Origin: Gemmatimonadota bacterium
GTDB lineage: Bacteria > Gemmatimonadota > Gemmatimonadetes > Gemmatimonadales > GWC2-71-9
NCBI GenBank assembly: GCA_029862925.1
Contig: JAOTWJ010000008.1
Coordinates: forward strand, 1 to 47,975
Length of the DNA stretch: 47,975 nt
Direction of reading: 5' to 3'
A program made the translations under genes and the position numbers. Shown piece after piece: positions 7,991-17,186 of the stretch (positions are counted from its first letter, which is position 1; every line of letters begins with the position of its first letter). The notes under the pieces were generated by a model, which saw only the letters and a list, made by a program, of their open reading frames with translations, did no database searches and was not told the origin of the DNA.

Positions 7991-9634
7991 TCAGAACCGC
8001 GACGCGCTCAAGTCGACATCGGCGCGGCTCCACGCGGCAGCCCGGCGCTGCGCGACGCGTCGTGCCTCGGCCGTGCGTCCCTGGGCTTTGAGTGCCCGCA
8101 CGAGCCCGAACAGCGACCACCCGTTCTCGGGGAACCGTTCGAGATCCTCCCGGTAGACCCGCTCGGCGTCCGCCGGCTGACCGGCCGCCAGCAGCGCCTT
8201 CCCGAGCGAATGACGCATCGGGTAGTACCACGTCGGCGGCTCGTTGTAGGTGAGCCCGTCCTCGAGCGCGACCGCCGTCTGGAACTCGCGGACGGCAGCG
8301 GCAGGCAGGCTGCCGCGCAGCGCGAGCTCTCCCGCGAGCGCGTGGGCGGCGATGCGCAGGGCGGTCCGGTTGTCGTTTTCCGGGAAGCGCTCCGCGATCC
8401 CGCGCACCGAGTCGAGCGCCGTTTGCGCGTCGTCGCGGCGGCCAAGGGCGGCGAGGGCCACGCCGCGGGCGTAATACGCCATGCCGGTGGCGAACTGCAG
8501 GTCTGCGGGAGGCATCGGCTCGCGGAGCACGTCGTCCCAGTGCCCGAAGGTGACCAGCGTCCAGGGCACGATGGGCGTGACCGCCTCGAGCCACGGGATC
8601 TGGCGGATCACGTCGGGACCGAGGCGTTCGGCGGTCCGTCGCGCCGCGTCGATGGCGGTCTGGCTCGCGCCCGCCATGGACGCCGCGAAGCTCATGAAAT
8701 GGTAGTTGTGCGGGTAGTAGCCCTGCGGATAGAGTCCCTGGCGGCTCACCATCGGCCCCTCGAGGTACGACTCGTCCGCATGGACGGCGTGCTTGTTGGC
8801 GTCGATCGCATCCGCGTAGCGCCCCACGCGGATGTAGATGTGTCCCGGCATGTGTACGAGATGTCCCGCGCCGGGCATGAGCGTCGCCAGCCGCTCGGCA
8901 CACGCCACCGCACGCGAGGGGTCGCGCGCCTCGACGGCGTGAATGTAGAGGTGACACGCACCGGGATGGTCGGCGTTCAATGCGCGCGCGCGTTCGAGCC
9001 GTTCGAGCAGCACGGTGGTGCCCGGGGCGGGCGCGCCGTCGGGCTGCCAGTAGGCCCACGGACGCAAGTTCATCAGCGCGTCTGCATGGAGCACCTGGGC
9101 CTCGACGTCGTCGGGGTAGCGACCGGCCGCCTGCGCCATGGCGGCGGCATAGGCGGAATCGCGGCTGGCGCGGGTCGCGAGGGGATCCGGGCCGTACCGT
9201 TCGGCCAGCGCGGTGATGAGGGCGCGCTCGCTCGGCGTCACCCGCGCCGCCCGCGCCAGAGCGCGCCGGACAGCCTCGTAGGCCCGCACACCGCTCGCCG
9301 AGTCCATCGGCGCGTTGATGTTCGGGCCCGCGGCAAACGCACTGCCCCAGGCGCACATCGCGCACGTCGAGTCGAGCCGCTCACCCTCGGCGAACGCGCG
9401 GATGGCCTCCGCGTGATTGAAGGCCCACGTCAGACGGATGCCTTGGTCGAAGTACCGTTGGGCAAGCGGAACCGCCGTCGTGACGGGGTAGTGGTAGCTC
9501 CCGAGGTTGTCGTAGAGCGGGACCGCCGTGCCCGGGGCGGGCGCGTTCTGCGGTCGATGATCGTGGACCTGCGCCCCAAGGGGGCACGCCGCCACGGCGG
9601 CCAGCAGGGCCGTGAGAAAGGGGGTGCGGATCAT
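7991..9634 (-). CDS. Secreted tetratricopeptide-repeat protein
   Basis: 547 aa from the ATG at 9634, which has GGGAGGAG just upstream. MIRTPFLTALLAAVAACPLGAQ is a signal peptide. The mature protein has repeated helical pairs with TPR-like spacing (for example AEAIRAFAEGERLDST and ADAIDANKHAVHADES) and a conserved CAMCAWG motif near the start. This resembles a large family of exported TPR proteins of unknown role in soil bacteria. The track start at 9739 adds an upstream segment with no support. Cys residues in CAMC could form a disulfide or bind haem; the canonical CxxCH is absent. Confidence 0.85.
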   Translation of the reverse strand: MIRTPFLTALLAAVAACPLGAQVHDHRPQNAPAPGTAVPLYDNLGSYHYPVTTAVPLAQRYFDQGIRLTWAFNHAEAIRAFAEGERLDSTCAMCAWGSAFAAGPNINAPMDSASGVRAYEAVRRALARAARVTPSERALITALAERYGPDPLATRASRDSAYAAAMAQAAGRYPDDVEAQVLHADALMNLRPWAYWQPDGAPAPGTTVLLERLERARALNADHPGACHLYIHAVEARDPSRAVACAERLATLMPGAGHLVHMPGHIYIRVGRYADAIDANKHAVHADESYLEGPMVSRQGLYPQGYYPHNYHFMSFAASMAGASQTAIDAARRTAERLGPDVIRQIPWLEAVTPIVPWTLVTFGHWDDVLREPMPPADLQFATGMAYYARGVALAALGRRDDAQTALDSVRGIAERFPENDNRTALRIAAHALAGELALRGSLPAAAVREFQTAVALEDGLTYNEPPTWYYPMRHSLGKALLAAGQPADAERVYREDLERFPENGWSLFGLVRALKAQGRTAEARRVAQRRAAAWSRADVDLSASRF

Positions 9635-9671
9635 GGACTCCTCCCGAAAGTCCGGCCGCCACGTCGCCGTT

Positions 9672-11657
9672 CTACTGCCGGGGGCGGGCCCGGTCGGCGG
9701 TCGGCGGCGCCGTCCAGACGTTATTGCCCCGATCGGCATCCGGGAAGACCTGCTCGGCGTCGATTTCCACCTTCACCACGGGTGACGGCGTGCGAACGGT
9801 GATCTCGCCGCGACGGGCACCCGTGAGCCACCGGTCGACGGGAATCTCCGCGCGTGCGGTGGCGCCATCGGCGAGCGTGAGCGTGAGCCGAGCCGGCATC
9901 GGCACCCGCCCGCGGTCTTCCACGACGACCGTCGTACCATTCCGCCCGCTCCGCACCGACTGCACAGCCTGGTCCAGCGTCCAGGTCTCGTAGTACCACG
10001 ACCGCCAGAACCACTCGAGGTTCTGACCGCTCACATCGCTGAAGGTGTTGAACAGGTCCCACGGCTGCGGGTGTTTGAACGCCCAGCGCCGGATATACGT
10101 GTGGTATGCCTTGGCGAACGTCTCCGGGCCCAGCAGCCCGCGCAGCGTCCAGAGCAGCGTGGCCGGCTTGGCGTACGAGGCCGTCCCGTACGCCCAGCCG
10201 TTCGTGTGATAGTCCGACCACGTCATGATTGGGCCTTCCATGTCGGCGCGCGTGATCTGGAGATACCCCTGGTAATTGCCCAGCTCGGAGCGCCCGCCAT
10301 AGAAGTCGTTGCTCGCCGCCCCGCCGTTGAACGACGTCGTGCCCTCGTCCATCCAGGCGTGGCGCCGCTCGTCGTTCCCCACGATCATCGGCACCCACAT
10401 GTGGGCCAGCTCGTGCGCCGTGACGCCGTAAAGCCCGCGGTCGTTCGATGCCCCGCCGATCAGCGTCATCATCGGATACTCCATCCCGCCGCCGATGATG
10501 TCCTCGCCCTCCACCGCGGTCATGTGCGGCCACGGATAGGGATACCCCGTCCAGCGCGACAGGAAAGCGATCGAGTGCTGGGCGTAGCGCCACGCGCTCG
10601 CCCAGACAGGCGCCGTCTCGCGGTAGACGGCGCTGACCAGCGTGTAATCGACTCCACCGTCGCCATCGCGGTCTCCCACCGGGGTCCGCGCCGCGTCCCA
10701 CAGCGACTGGCGCGTGATGCTGTACGCCACGTCCCGCACCGAGTCGGCCGCGAACCGCCACGCGAGCGCACCCGACTCGGCACGCCGGGTGGCCGTGCCC
10801 GGCCCGAAGTCCGCCGCGGTCAGCACGTGCACGACGGTGTCGCTCGTCTGGGCGGCCGCGAGCCGGGCCATGATCGGTACCGGTAGAACGGCTTGCGCAT
10901 TCGTGAGCCGGCCCGTGCCCAGTACGAGCCACCCCTCGGGCACCTCGAGGGTCACGTCGTAGTCGCCGTAGCCCATGTAGAACTCGGCATTGCCGAGGAA
11001 CGCGTCGGTCTGCCAGCCGCCGACGTCGTCGAACACGGCCATCTGCGGATACCAGTACGCGAGGTAAAAGAGGTTGTCACGGCTCCAACCCATCCGCCCG
11101 CCGGCCCCTTCCTGAGGAATCCGGTAGCCGAAGTCGAGCTCCAGCACCGTCGAGTCCCCGGCGGCGAGCGGGCGCGGCAACCGCAGCTGCAGTGCGGTTC
11201 CCAGCACCACATAGTCCCCACCCCGACCGGCGCGCAGCTCCCGGTCCTGCGCCACGACGCGCGTGATCTCCATGCCGCCCGTGACCTCCGCAGGACGGTT
11301 CCGGACGACGCCCTCGGCGTGGACGTTCTGTATGATCTGAAGGGCCAGCACGGGCAGCGGCTTCGGCGAGCGATTCAGGTAGACGATGCGCGCGGTGCCG
11401 TCGATTCGCTTGTTCGCGACATCGAGCCGCGCGCGGATCGTGTAGCGACTCCAGTTCTGCCAGTACGTGGGTCCCGGAACGCCGGTCGTGCTCCGCGTGC
11501 CGTTGGCGATCGCCTGCTGGAATCCGCGGGGCAGATCGATCGGATAGGGGAGAGGACGGGCGCGCTCGGCCGACACGGGGCTTTGCGCCGCAGCGACCGA
11601 AGTCGTGCCGCACGCGAGGAGCAGAACGACCGGGAGGGCGAACTGGATGTTTCGCAT
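9672..11657 (-). CDS. Secreted M1-family zinc metallopeptidase
   Basis: 661 aa from the ATG at 11657; the track ORF begins upstream at 11843 in an unsupported extension. Signal peptide LPVVLLLACGTTSVAAAQ. The zinc site is HELAH at about 415-419 with Glu438 in WMDEGTTSFN, giving HEXXH-x18-E, the M1 aminopeptidase (gluzincin) signature. The family exopeptidase motif GxMEN is represented by GGGMEYPMM before the zinc site. It probably digests peptides outside the cytoplasmic membrane. It lies 37 bases upstream (minus sense) of the TPR gene, so may be co-transcribed with it. Confidence 0.92.
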   Translation of the reverse strand: MRNIQFALPVVLLLACGTTSVAAAQSPVSAERARPLPYPIDLPRGFQQAIANGTRSTTGVPGPTYWQNWSRYTIRARLDVANKRIDGTARIVYLNRSPKPLPVLALQIIQNVHAEGVVRNRPAEVTGGMEITRVVAQDRELRAGRGGDYVVLGTALQLRLPRPLAAGDSTVLELDFGYRIPQEGAGGRMGWSRDNLFYLAYWYPQMAVFDDVGGWQTDAFLGNAEFYMGYGDYDVTLEVPEGWLVLGTGRLTNAQAVLPVPIMARLAAAQTSDTVVHVLTAADFGPGTATRRAESGALAWRFAADSVRDVAYSITRQSLWDAARTPVGDRDGDGGVDYTLVSAVYRETAPVWASAWRYAQHSIAFLSRWTGYPYPWPHMTAVEGEDIIGGGMEYPMMTLIGGASNDRGLYGVTAHELAHMWVPMIVGNDERRHAWMDEGTTSFNGGAASNDFYGGRSELGNYQGYLQITRADMEGPIMTWSDYHTNGWAYGTASYAKPATLLWTLRGLLGPETFAKAYHTYIRRWAFKHPQPWDLFNTFSDVSGQNLEWFWRSWYYETWTLDQAVQSVRSGRNGTTVVVEDRGRVPMPARLTLTLADGATARAEIPVDRWLTGARRGEITVRTPSPVVKVEIDAEQVFPDADRGNNVWTAPPTADRARPRQ

Positions 11658-11660
11658 TGA

Positions 11661-11674
11661 ATCGAGGCCTCGAT
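11661..11674. promoter_or_regulatory. Perfect 14-bp palindrome in M1 peptidase leader
   Basis: ATCGAGGCCTCGAT is a perfect palindrome that includes the GAGG likely to serve as ribosome binding site for the M1 peptidase. It could be an operator or chance; one copy is seen here. Confidence 0.25.
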
Positions 11675-11734
11675 GAACGGGATGATGGGTGGGTAATCGT
11701 ACCGCGGCCGAGCCGAATTGTGCCGGATGCGCGC

Positions 11735-11899
11735 TCAGGGCATGACGCGCGCGGCGATCCGCCGTCCAGCATAGACGCCCACGCCGGTGCCGACGACGCT
11801 CAGTAGGAATGCGGTCATGACGCCGACGTGCGCGCCGGCCCACCAGCCGAGCGCTCCGCCGAGCGCGGCACCGATCCAGGCGAAGAGCTTGAAGGTCAT
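11735..11899 (-). CDS. Small two-TM membrane protein (54 aa)
   Basis: From the ATG at 11899 the product begins MTFKLFAWIGAALGG and has two hydrophobic, glycine-rich segments (about 5-26 and 28-46), ending in a basic AGRRIAARVMP. Compact glycine-rich two-helix membrane protein of unknown function. The track start at 11959 adds a non-hydrophobic segment that overlaps the neighbour's 3' end. It follows that gene by 7 bases and is the last gene of a five-gene operon. Confidence 0.6.
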   Translation of the reverse strand: MTFKLFAWIGAALGGALGWWAGAHVGVMTAFLLSVVGTGVGVYAGRRIAARVMP

Positions 11900-11906
11900 C
11901 TGGTGG

Positions 11907-12221
11907 CTAGGGAGACGGTGGAAGGCCCCGCCCGCGCCAGACGCGGATTCGCCCGCCACAGAACTGTCCGGTGAAGAACGCGGCGACCAGGATCGGGACG
12001 GTAGTCAACCGCCACGCCACGCCCGTGGCCAACCGTATCCCGACAACGAGGGGGACGGGTGCGTGCACGGCCAGGAACCACGGAAGCGTGAACCGCCGCG
12101 TCCCCGCCCGCCAGAACCCGAAGGGGAGATTGACACAGGCGACACCGATCGCCGCCAGCCAGAGGGCACGCGTAGTCACCTCCTGCAGGACCCCCCCGAG
12201 GAGAACGACCGCCCCGGTCAC
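11907..12221 (-). CDS. Multi-pass membrane protein, unknown (104 aa)
   Basis: Starts with GTG whose GTGA overlaps the upstream stop. Three or four hydrophobic segments (about 3-12/18-34, 45-66, 73-88) with a basic tail. No recognised family. Position between a SnoaL-like secreted protein and the 54-aa membrane protein in a tightly coupled operon suggests a role in the cell envelope; this is inference. Confidence 0.65.
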   Translation of the reverse strand: MTGAVVLLGGVLQEVTTRALWLAAIGVACVNLPFGFWRAGTRRFTLPWFLAVHAPVPLVVGIRLATGVAWRLTTVPILVAAFFTGQFCGGRIRVWRGRGLPPSP

Positions 12222-12760
12222 TGGCGCAGCTCCGCCGGGACCGGGTGCTCGGGGCTGGGCAGGTCGTTGACGATCGCCGCAATCTGCCAGCGGCCATCAC
12301 GTCGCACCAGCGAGAAGCTGTCCACGCCCTGCTGCGGCGGCCTCGATGACCCGGGGATGTGTGCTTCGTACAGGACGAGCACCTGCGCCACGTCCCGGAA
12401 GACGAGCGGGCGCAGCCGGACAATGCGTTCGACGAAGCCGGCTCCACGAACGTCCTCGCGTTGTGCGAACGTCACGAAGTCCGCGACGAAGCTCTCAACC
12501 GTGAACACCGTGCTCGTGGTCCGCCCCGTGCGCAAGACGATCACGGCCTCGGGGAGAAACAGCGCACGGACGGCATCCCAATCCGGAGTGGCGGCAGTGG
12601 TGAACGTCACCAACTCGTACAGCCGGTGTACGGCGTCCTCCGCGGTCGCTGGGGCCGGTGTCGTGCTGGTCGGCGGGGCCTGCGCGCGGAGCGTGCCGGC
12701 GAGCGTGACAGCCAACAGGCTGCACAAACGGAGGGCGCGGCTTCTACTTGCGGTAGACAT
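12218..12760 (-). CDS. Exported SnoaL-like (NTF2-fold) protein
   Basis: 180 aa from the ATG at 12760. Signal peptide LCSLLAVTLAGTLRAQ. The mature part has the NTF2/SnoaL pattern: helix AEDAVHRLYELV, DWDAVRALFLPEAVIV, a middle segment and the closing strand SFSLVRRDGRWQIAAIV. Members of this superfamily bind small molecules or act as isomerases; nothing shows which. The start overlaps the upstream gene by 17 bases, with GGAAGGA upstream. The track start at 12934 reads over the neighbour. Confidence 0.75.
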   Translation of the reverse strand: MSTASRSRALRLCSLLAVTLAGTLRAQAPPTSTTPAPATAEDAVHRLYELVTFTTAATPDWDAVRALFLPEAVIVLRTGRTTSTVFTVESFVADFVTFAQREDVRGAGFVERIVRLRPLVFRDVAQVLVLYEAHIPGSSRPPQQGVDSFSLVRRDGRWQIAAIVNDLPSPEHPVPAELRQ

Positions 12761-13205
12761 AGACGGCGGTCTGTCCTTCCTCCGACAGGTCCTGCTCGAT
12801 GACCAGGGTTCCGTTGGCCGCCACGGCGGTAAATGACATGTTCTGGATGAGATTCGAAACGAACCGGAGGCCTCCGTCGGTCGTCGCAAACGCTCCGCCA
12901 TCCACCCACGCGGTGATCGGCTCCGGGGTGTCAAACACGAGGAGCTGGCGCTCGACGCGGTGCTCGTACGTTCCGTCCGGCTTCACGTCGAGCGATCCGG
13001 CGGTCACCACGACCTTGACCTGCAGGTCACGAGCCGGGTCGGGGATGATCGTGTCGAGCACCACGGCCGGCAGGGGCTGCCCGGCCGCGGTTTCGAGCGC
13101 GTACACGCCGAGCAGGGCGTTCAACTGCAGCGCGCCGTCAGCGCACGCGGCGCCGGCAAGCGTCACCGCCCCGACCAGCAGGCGAGACAATCGCGCTGGT
13201 GTCAC
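12744..13205 (-). CDS. Putative lipoprotein of unknown function (153 aa)
   Basis: The GTG at 13205 overlaps the upstream TGA (GTGA). The product begins VTPARLSRLLVGAVTLAG with AAC next, a weak lipobox (Cys at residue 21). The mature part is strand-rich with motifs VKPDGTYEHRVERQL and FVSNLIQNMSF, like small beta-barrel lipoproteins. The track ORF starting at 13697 is an out-of-frame extension. It sits between two SnoaL-like genes in one operon. Confidence 0.7.
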   Translation of the reverse strand: MTPARLSRLLVGAVTLAGAACADGALQLNALLGVYALETAAGQPLPAVVLDTIIPDPARDLQVKVVVTAGSLDVKPDGTYEHRVERQLLVFDTPEPITAWVDGGAFATTDGGLRFVSNLIQNMSFTAVAANGTLVIEQDLSEEGQTAVYVYRK

Positions 13206-13666
13206 GGCCCGAACGAATCGGTGTTCCACATGTCCGTCAGAATCAACCAGCGACCGTCCGGCTGCCGTTTCAGGACGCTCAGCTGTTTGCCGGCGTACGT
13301 GAACGGCTGGGGCGAGCCCCTCAGGAAGATCGTCATTGTGAACTGGAAGCGGGCGTACGCCAGAACCGGACCCGTCTCGACCTCGATCGAGCGGATCGTC
13401 CAGTCCGGCACGCTGTCCACGGCGCCAAGGCTCTGACGAATTGCGGCGTGGCCCCGCACCGCCGGCGCGTTCATCGGGAGGCGAACGGCGTCGGCGGCAA
13501 AATGCGCGACGGCGGCATCCCAGTCGCCGTCCACCACCGCCTGCACGTATCCCCGCACGACCGCGGTCGCATCGGCGCTGCTCGTTTGTCCAACTGCCGG
13601 GGTGGCCAGGCTGGCAAGCGTGAGCGCGCCGGCGAGAAAAGCGATCTGCGTCATCGAGAATGGCAT
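13202..13666 (-). CDS. Exported DUF4440/SnoaL-like protein
   Basis: 154 aa. Signal peptide FLAGALTLASLATPAVGQ, then the NTF2-like pattern VVRGYVQAVVDGDWDAAVAHF, AVRGHAAIRQSL and a closing RQPDGRWLILTDMWN. This matches the DUF4440/SgcJ-like class often annotated as possible isomerase or ketosteroid-binding protein. First gene of the five-gene operon; GAGGAGG lies 7 bases before the ATG. Substrate unknown. Confidence 0.8.
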   Translation of the reverse strand: MPFSMTQIAFLAGALTLASLATPAVGQTSSADATAVVRGYVQAVVDGDWDAAVAHFAADAVRLPMNAPAVRGHAAIRQSLGAVDSVPDWTIRSIEVETGPVLAYARFQFTMTIFLRGSPQPFTYAGKQLSVLKRQPDGRWLILTDMWNTDSFGP

Positions 13667-13722
13667 GGCAATCCCTCCTCACTGAGGCACGCCGCAACCT
13701 ACCGTCGCGGAGCGCCGTCCGG

Positions 13723-14943
13723 CTACCGCCCGGTCGAGAGCGCCGTCAGCACCGCGTCGAGCACGGCGTCGAGCACGGACGGGTACCGCCCGCCGAAGAC
13801 GTTCCAGCTGTTCAGCACGGCCACGACCTGATCTTCGGGAAGGATGAGGAGGTACTGGCCGCCGAATCCGAGGCCGGCCCACACCTCCTCACCGTCGCGA
13901 TCGAGACGCCACCACTGGTAGCCGTAGCCCCAGTTGCGGATTCCCACGCGATCCACACGTCGGGCGGTAGACGCCTGCACCCAGCCCTCCGGCAGAATCC
14001 GTCGGCCATTCCAGACCCCGTCTCGAAGGTACAGATAGCCGATCTTGGCCAGCTGTTCCGCCTCGAGATACAAGCCGCCTTCCGTATCCGGCAGCCCCGT
14101 CGGTGTGCGCTTCCAGTGGTAGTCGCGAATCCCCAGCGGTCCGAAGAGATGTGTCTCGGCGTATCGGTCGACCGTCTGACCGGTTGCCCGGTGGATGATC
14201 CCCGACATCAGGTGGCTGCCGCCGCTGTTATAGGCCCACTTCGTGCCGGGGTCGGCGTCCATTGGCTGCGTGAGCGTGAACTGGATCCAGTCCGGACTCA
14301 ATTCGAGCTGCAACGTGGTGTTCGTGGAATCGAGCGGCCGGTCGGTCTCGTGCCACTCGAGACCGGTGCGCATCGTGAGGAGATCGTCCAGGGTCGCGCG
14401 GCGCAACCGCGGATCCACGTGCGACAGATCGTAGTCACCGAAAAACGACAGAAGGGAGGCGCTGGTGCCGGTGATCTCGCCACGCCGGATCGCGATGCCG
14501 ATCAACGCCGAGGTGACCGATTTCGTCACGGACTGGAGGGTGTGGACGTCACGGCCGCGGTAGTACGGGTGGAAGTCGGGATGATAGTAGTTGAACTCGT
14601 GCACCTCTGCGGCGGCCATGCACGCGTCGCTCCCGCAGCCGAGGGGGTCCCGCGCGCCGCGACTCACGGTGCCGTAGTCCCGGGCGTACCGCTCGCTCAC
14701 GACGCGGTAGCCGTTGCGGACGATCACGAGCCGGTCGATGTGCCCATAGGTGCCGGCGCGGATCTCCCGATCCAGCGCGCTCAGCGGAGACCGGTTGAGA
14801 CCTTGCGATTCGGGGGAGGCCACCGCCCACCCGTCCGTGGGCCAGGGAACCTGCGCCCGGAGACCCTGTGGGCCGGCGGCTGCGACGCAGACGACCAGCA
14901 GCGCGAGGGCTGAACGCGAGGCGCACGCGAATCGGAGGTTCAT
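13723..14943 (-). CDS. Secreted serine hydrolase, class C beta-lactamase/PBP4 family
   Basis: 406 aa from the ATG at 14943 (GGGAGG just upstream); the track start at 15084 is too far out. Signal peptide LALLVVCVAAAGPQGLRAQ. The nucleophile motif SVTK is at 138-141 and the Tyr motif YNSGG at 238. This family covers beta-lactamases, D-Ala-D-Ala peptidases and esterases; most members of this type hydrolyse esters or peptides, not antibiotics. Cys103 and Cys108 may form a disulfide. Function beyond 'serine hydrolase' cannot be set. Confidence 0.88.
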   Translation of the reverse strand: MNLRFACASRSALALLVVCVAAAGPQGLRAQVPWPTDGWAVASPESQGLNRSPLSALDREIRAGTYGHIDRLVIVRNGYRVVSERYARDYGTVSRGARDPLGCGSDACMAAAEVHEFNYYHPDFHPYYRGRDVHTLQSVTKSVTSALIGIAIRRGEITGTSASLLSFFGDYDLSHVDPRLRRATLDDLLTMRTGLEWHETDRPLDSTNTTLQLELSPDWIQFTLTQPMDADPGTKWAYNSGGSHLMSGIIHRATGQTVDRYAETHLFGPLGIRDYHWKRTPTGLPDTEGGLYLEAEQLAKIGYLYLRDGVWNGRRILPEGWVQASTARRVDRVGIRNWGYGYQWWRLDRDGEEVWAGLGFGGQYLLILPEDQVVAVLNSWNVFGGRYPSVLDAVLDAVLTALSTGR

Positions 14944-15111
14944 CGGCGGGCCTCCACAGGCCGGGCGAACGACGAGTAAAGCTGACGGACCGATGGGGCG
15001 CCGGCAAGCGACTGGTGCCGTGGGCGTTGAAGCTTCGGCGATTGCCGGGGAACGGACGGACGCGGCGCCGACCGCCGTCGTCACCGCCTCTGACCCTCGA
15101 GTCCGGCAGGC

Positions 15112-17130
15112 TCAGCGCGTCGTGGCTGCCAGCTCCCGCACGGCTCCCGCCAGCATCCGCACCTTGGCCGCGTCGGACGATCGGCTCGCGTCGCCGTCGA
15201 GCTGTGTCGCCAGCTGCAGCAGCCCCTCGCGCCGCGCCGTGCCCGCCGCCCGCTCGGCCCGGGTCAGCTCCTGCCGCACAGCCACGATCCGACCGGGGAG
15301 CCCGTTCGACCGCTCGAGCTGATCCGCGTACGCGCGCGCGAGCGCGAAGCTCGGCGGCCAGACGAACCTGGGCTGGCCCTGCGCGTTGAGGTAGTCGAGG
15401 CGCACCGTCTTCGCCGCATCGATCTCGTTCTGCGACAGGAAGACGCTCGGGATCAACTCGAAGATGTCGAGCCCACGCGCGATCTCGGAGCTTACGAGCA
15501 CCCCGTTGTACCAGTACACCGACCAGCTCCCGGCCATTTCCATTCGCGAGGCGTCCACGGGGCCGCGGTCGTGAAACGCGATTTCGATGGGATTCGCGGG
15601 GTCGGTCCAGTCGAATATCGAAATCCCGCCCTGATACCACCCCTGCACCATCACGTCCCGGCCCGGAATGGGAATCAGCGACCCGTTGTGCGCCACGCAG
15701 TTCTCCTCGGGCGTCTGCGGCACGGGCAGCTTATAGTAGCTCTTGAAATGCATCTGCCGGCCTGCGACGGTGAAGATTGCGTTTGCACCCCATTCTTTCG
15801 GGTCAGTGGCGCGGCATTTCGGCTGGCCGCCGCCGCCCCATTCGTCGGTGAACAGGATCTTGCTGCCGTCGTTGTTGAAGGTCGCCGAGTGCCAGTAGGA
15901 GAAGTTCGAGTCACTCACCGCCGCGAGGCGCGTCGGGTTCACGGGATCGCTGATGTCGAGCAGAAGCCCGTAGCCCCCACAGGCGCCGCCCGCCAGGCCG
16001 ATCGCCGGATAGAGCGTGATGTCATGGCACTGCGTAGGACCGGGGCGCGGGCCCTCGGCCGGGCCGGGACGACTGCCGACCATCCGCGCGACCATGTCGG
16101 GCAACGCCTGCCGCAACGACGCGCTGTCCGCGGCCGTCGGCGCGCCGGTCCCGCCGCGGGCCTTCACGACCCCGTCGAGCATCTCCTCCGTCATGCGTTC
16201 CGGCAGCACGAACTCCTGGCCTTCCACCTCCACGACAAAGGCGCCCCGGGCCTTCGCCCGCTCGATCGCGGCGCGGTCTTCTGGCGCTGCGCCGTGCGTG
16301 GGGGGGGCGACGAGGTCGTGGAAGATCCGCGGCGAACTCACGATCGCCGCTTGCTCTGGATGGGCGAGCGGCACCTTGATGACCTCGATCCGGAACAGCG
16401 CGGAGTTCGGGTCCTCGTCCGGCGGCGCGCCGGAGCAGCCGGGCAGCTCCTCCTCGGGGCGCACCGGGGCCGAGCCGGAGATGTAGACGTACACGTGGTC
16501 CGCGTCCTTCGGATCCACGAGCACGGAATGCGTATGGGAGCCGCGGCACGTCTGCACGTTGCCGATGTACTTGGGATTCCGGATGTCGCCGATGTCGAAG
16601 ATGCGGATCCCGCGCAGCCGATGATGGCTCACGGCTTCCTGCACGCCCTCCGTGCCGCAGTCGAGGCGGCCTTCGAGTCCCTCACCCGAGACGAACAACA
16701 AGTGCTTGTAGACTGACACGTCGCTCTGTGACGCGGGGCAGACATGACCGACGACGAGGCCGGGCTGGCTGGGGTCCGAGATGTCCCACACCTGAATGCC
16801 GTTGAAGTTGCCCTGGATGGCGTAGGTGCCGGTGAAGGCGAGATCGGAATTCATGGCGCCGAGGAACTCCCTCGGGGGTGGGGTCGTCGAAAGGACGCGG
16901 AGATTCCAGACGGCCTCCTCGGCGTCCAGTAATCCCGCCCGGAGTCCGACCCGCGGATCGGCGGCCGCCACCGTCGCGCTCGCCGCGGGCACCGGGGCGC
17001 CCATCCCGGACGTGGAGGTCGACGGCGCGCACGCGGCTGCGCCAAGCAGTCCCGACATCAGCGCAAGCGTCCCGAGCTGCGCGGTCACGCGTCCGGCCGG
17101 CCGGATCGAAGACGGGGATACCAGAGCCAT
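15112..17130 (-). CDS. LVIVD-repeat lipoprotein, probable beta-propeller
   Basis: 672 aa from the ATG at 17130, chosen because AGGA lies 7 bases upstream and it gives a clean lipoprotein signal (LGTLALMSGLLGAAAC). An ATG at 17190 overlapping the DUF305 stop (ATGA) is an alternative. The body repeats a strand pattern with GIQVWDISDPSQPG, GIRIFDIGDIRNPKYIG, YGLLLDISDPVNPTRLA and GISIFDWTDPANPIEIA, the LVIVD/choice-of-anchor repeat seen in surface propellers. Its partner upstream is a DUF305 lipoprotein. Role unknown; metal or electron handling at the cell surface is a guess. Confidence 0.85.
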   Translation of the reverse strand: MALVSPSSIRPAGRVTAQLGTLALMSGLLGAAACAPSTSTSGMGAPVPAASATVAAADPRVGLRAGLLDAEEAVWNLRVLSTTPPPREFLGAMNSDLAFTGTYAIQGNFNGIQVWDISDPSQPGLVVGHVCPASQSDVSVYKHLLFVSGEGLEGRLDCGTEGVQEAVSHHRLRGIRIFDIGDIRNPKYIGNVQTCRGSHTHSVLVDPKDADHVYVYISGSAPVRPEEELPGCSGAPPDEDPNSALFRIEVIKVPLAHPEQAAIVSSPRIFHDLVAPPTHGAAPEDRAAIERAKARGAFVVEVEGQEFVLPERMTEEMLDGVVKARGGTGAPTAADSASLRQALPDMVARMVGSRPGPAEGPRPGPTQCHDITLYPAIGLAGGACGGYGLLLDISDPVNPTRLAAVSDSNFSYWHSATFNNDGSKILFTDEWGGGGQPKCRATDPKEWGANAIFTVAGRQMHFKSYYKLPVPQTPEENCVAHNGSLIPIPGRDVMVQGWYQGGISIFDWTDPANPIEIAFHDRGPVDASRMEMAGSWSVYWYNGVLVSSEIARGLDIFELIPSVFLSQNEIDAAKTVRLDYLNAQGQPRFVWPPSFALARAYADQLERSNGLPGRIVAVRQELTRAERAAGTARREGLLQLATQLDGDASRSSDAAKVRMLAGAVRELAATTR

Positions 17131-17186
17131 AACGGGTTCCTGTGTAAGGGCGAAGAGGGAATGATCGACGGGCGTGGCCCGGTTGA

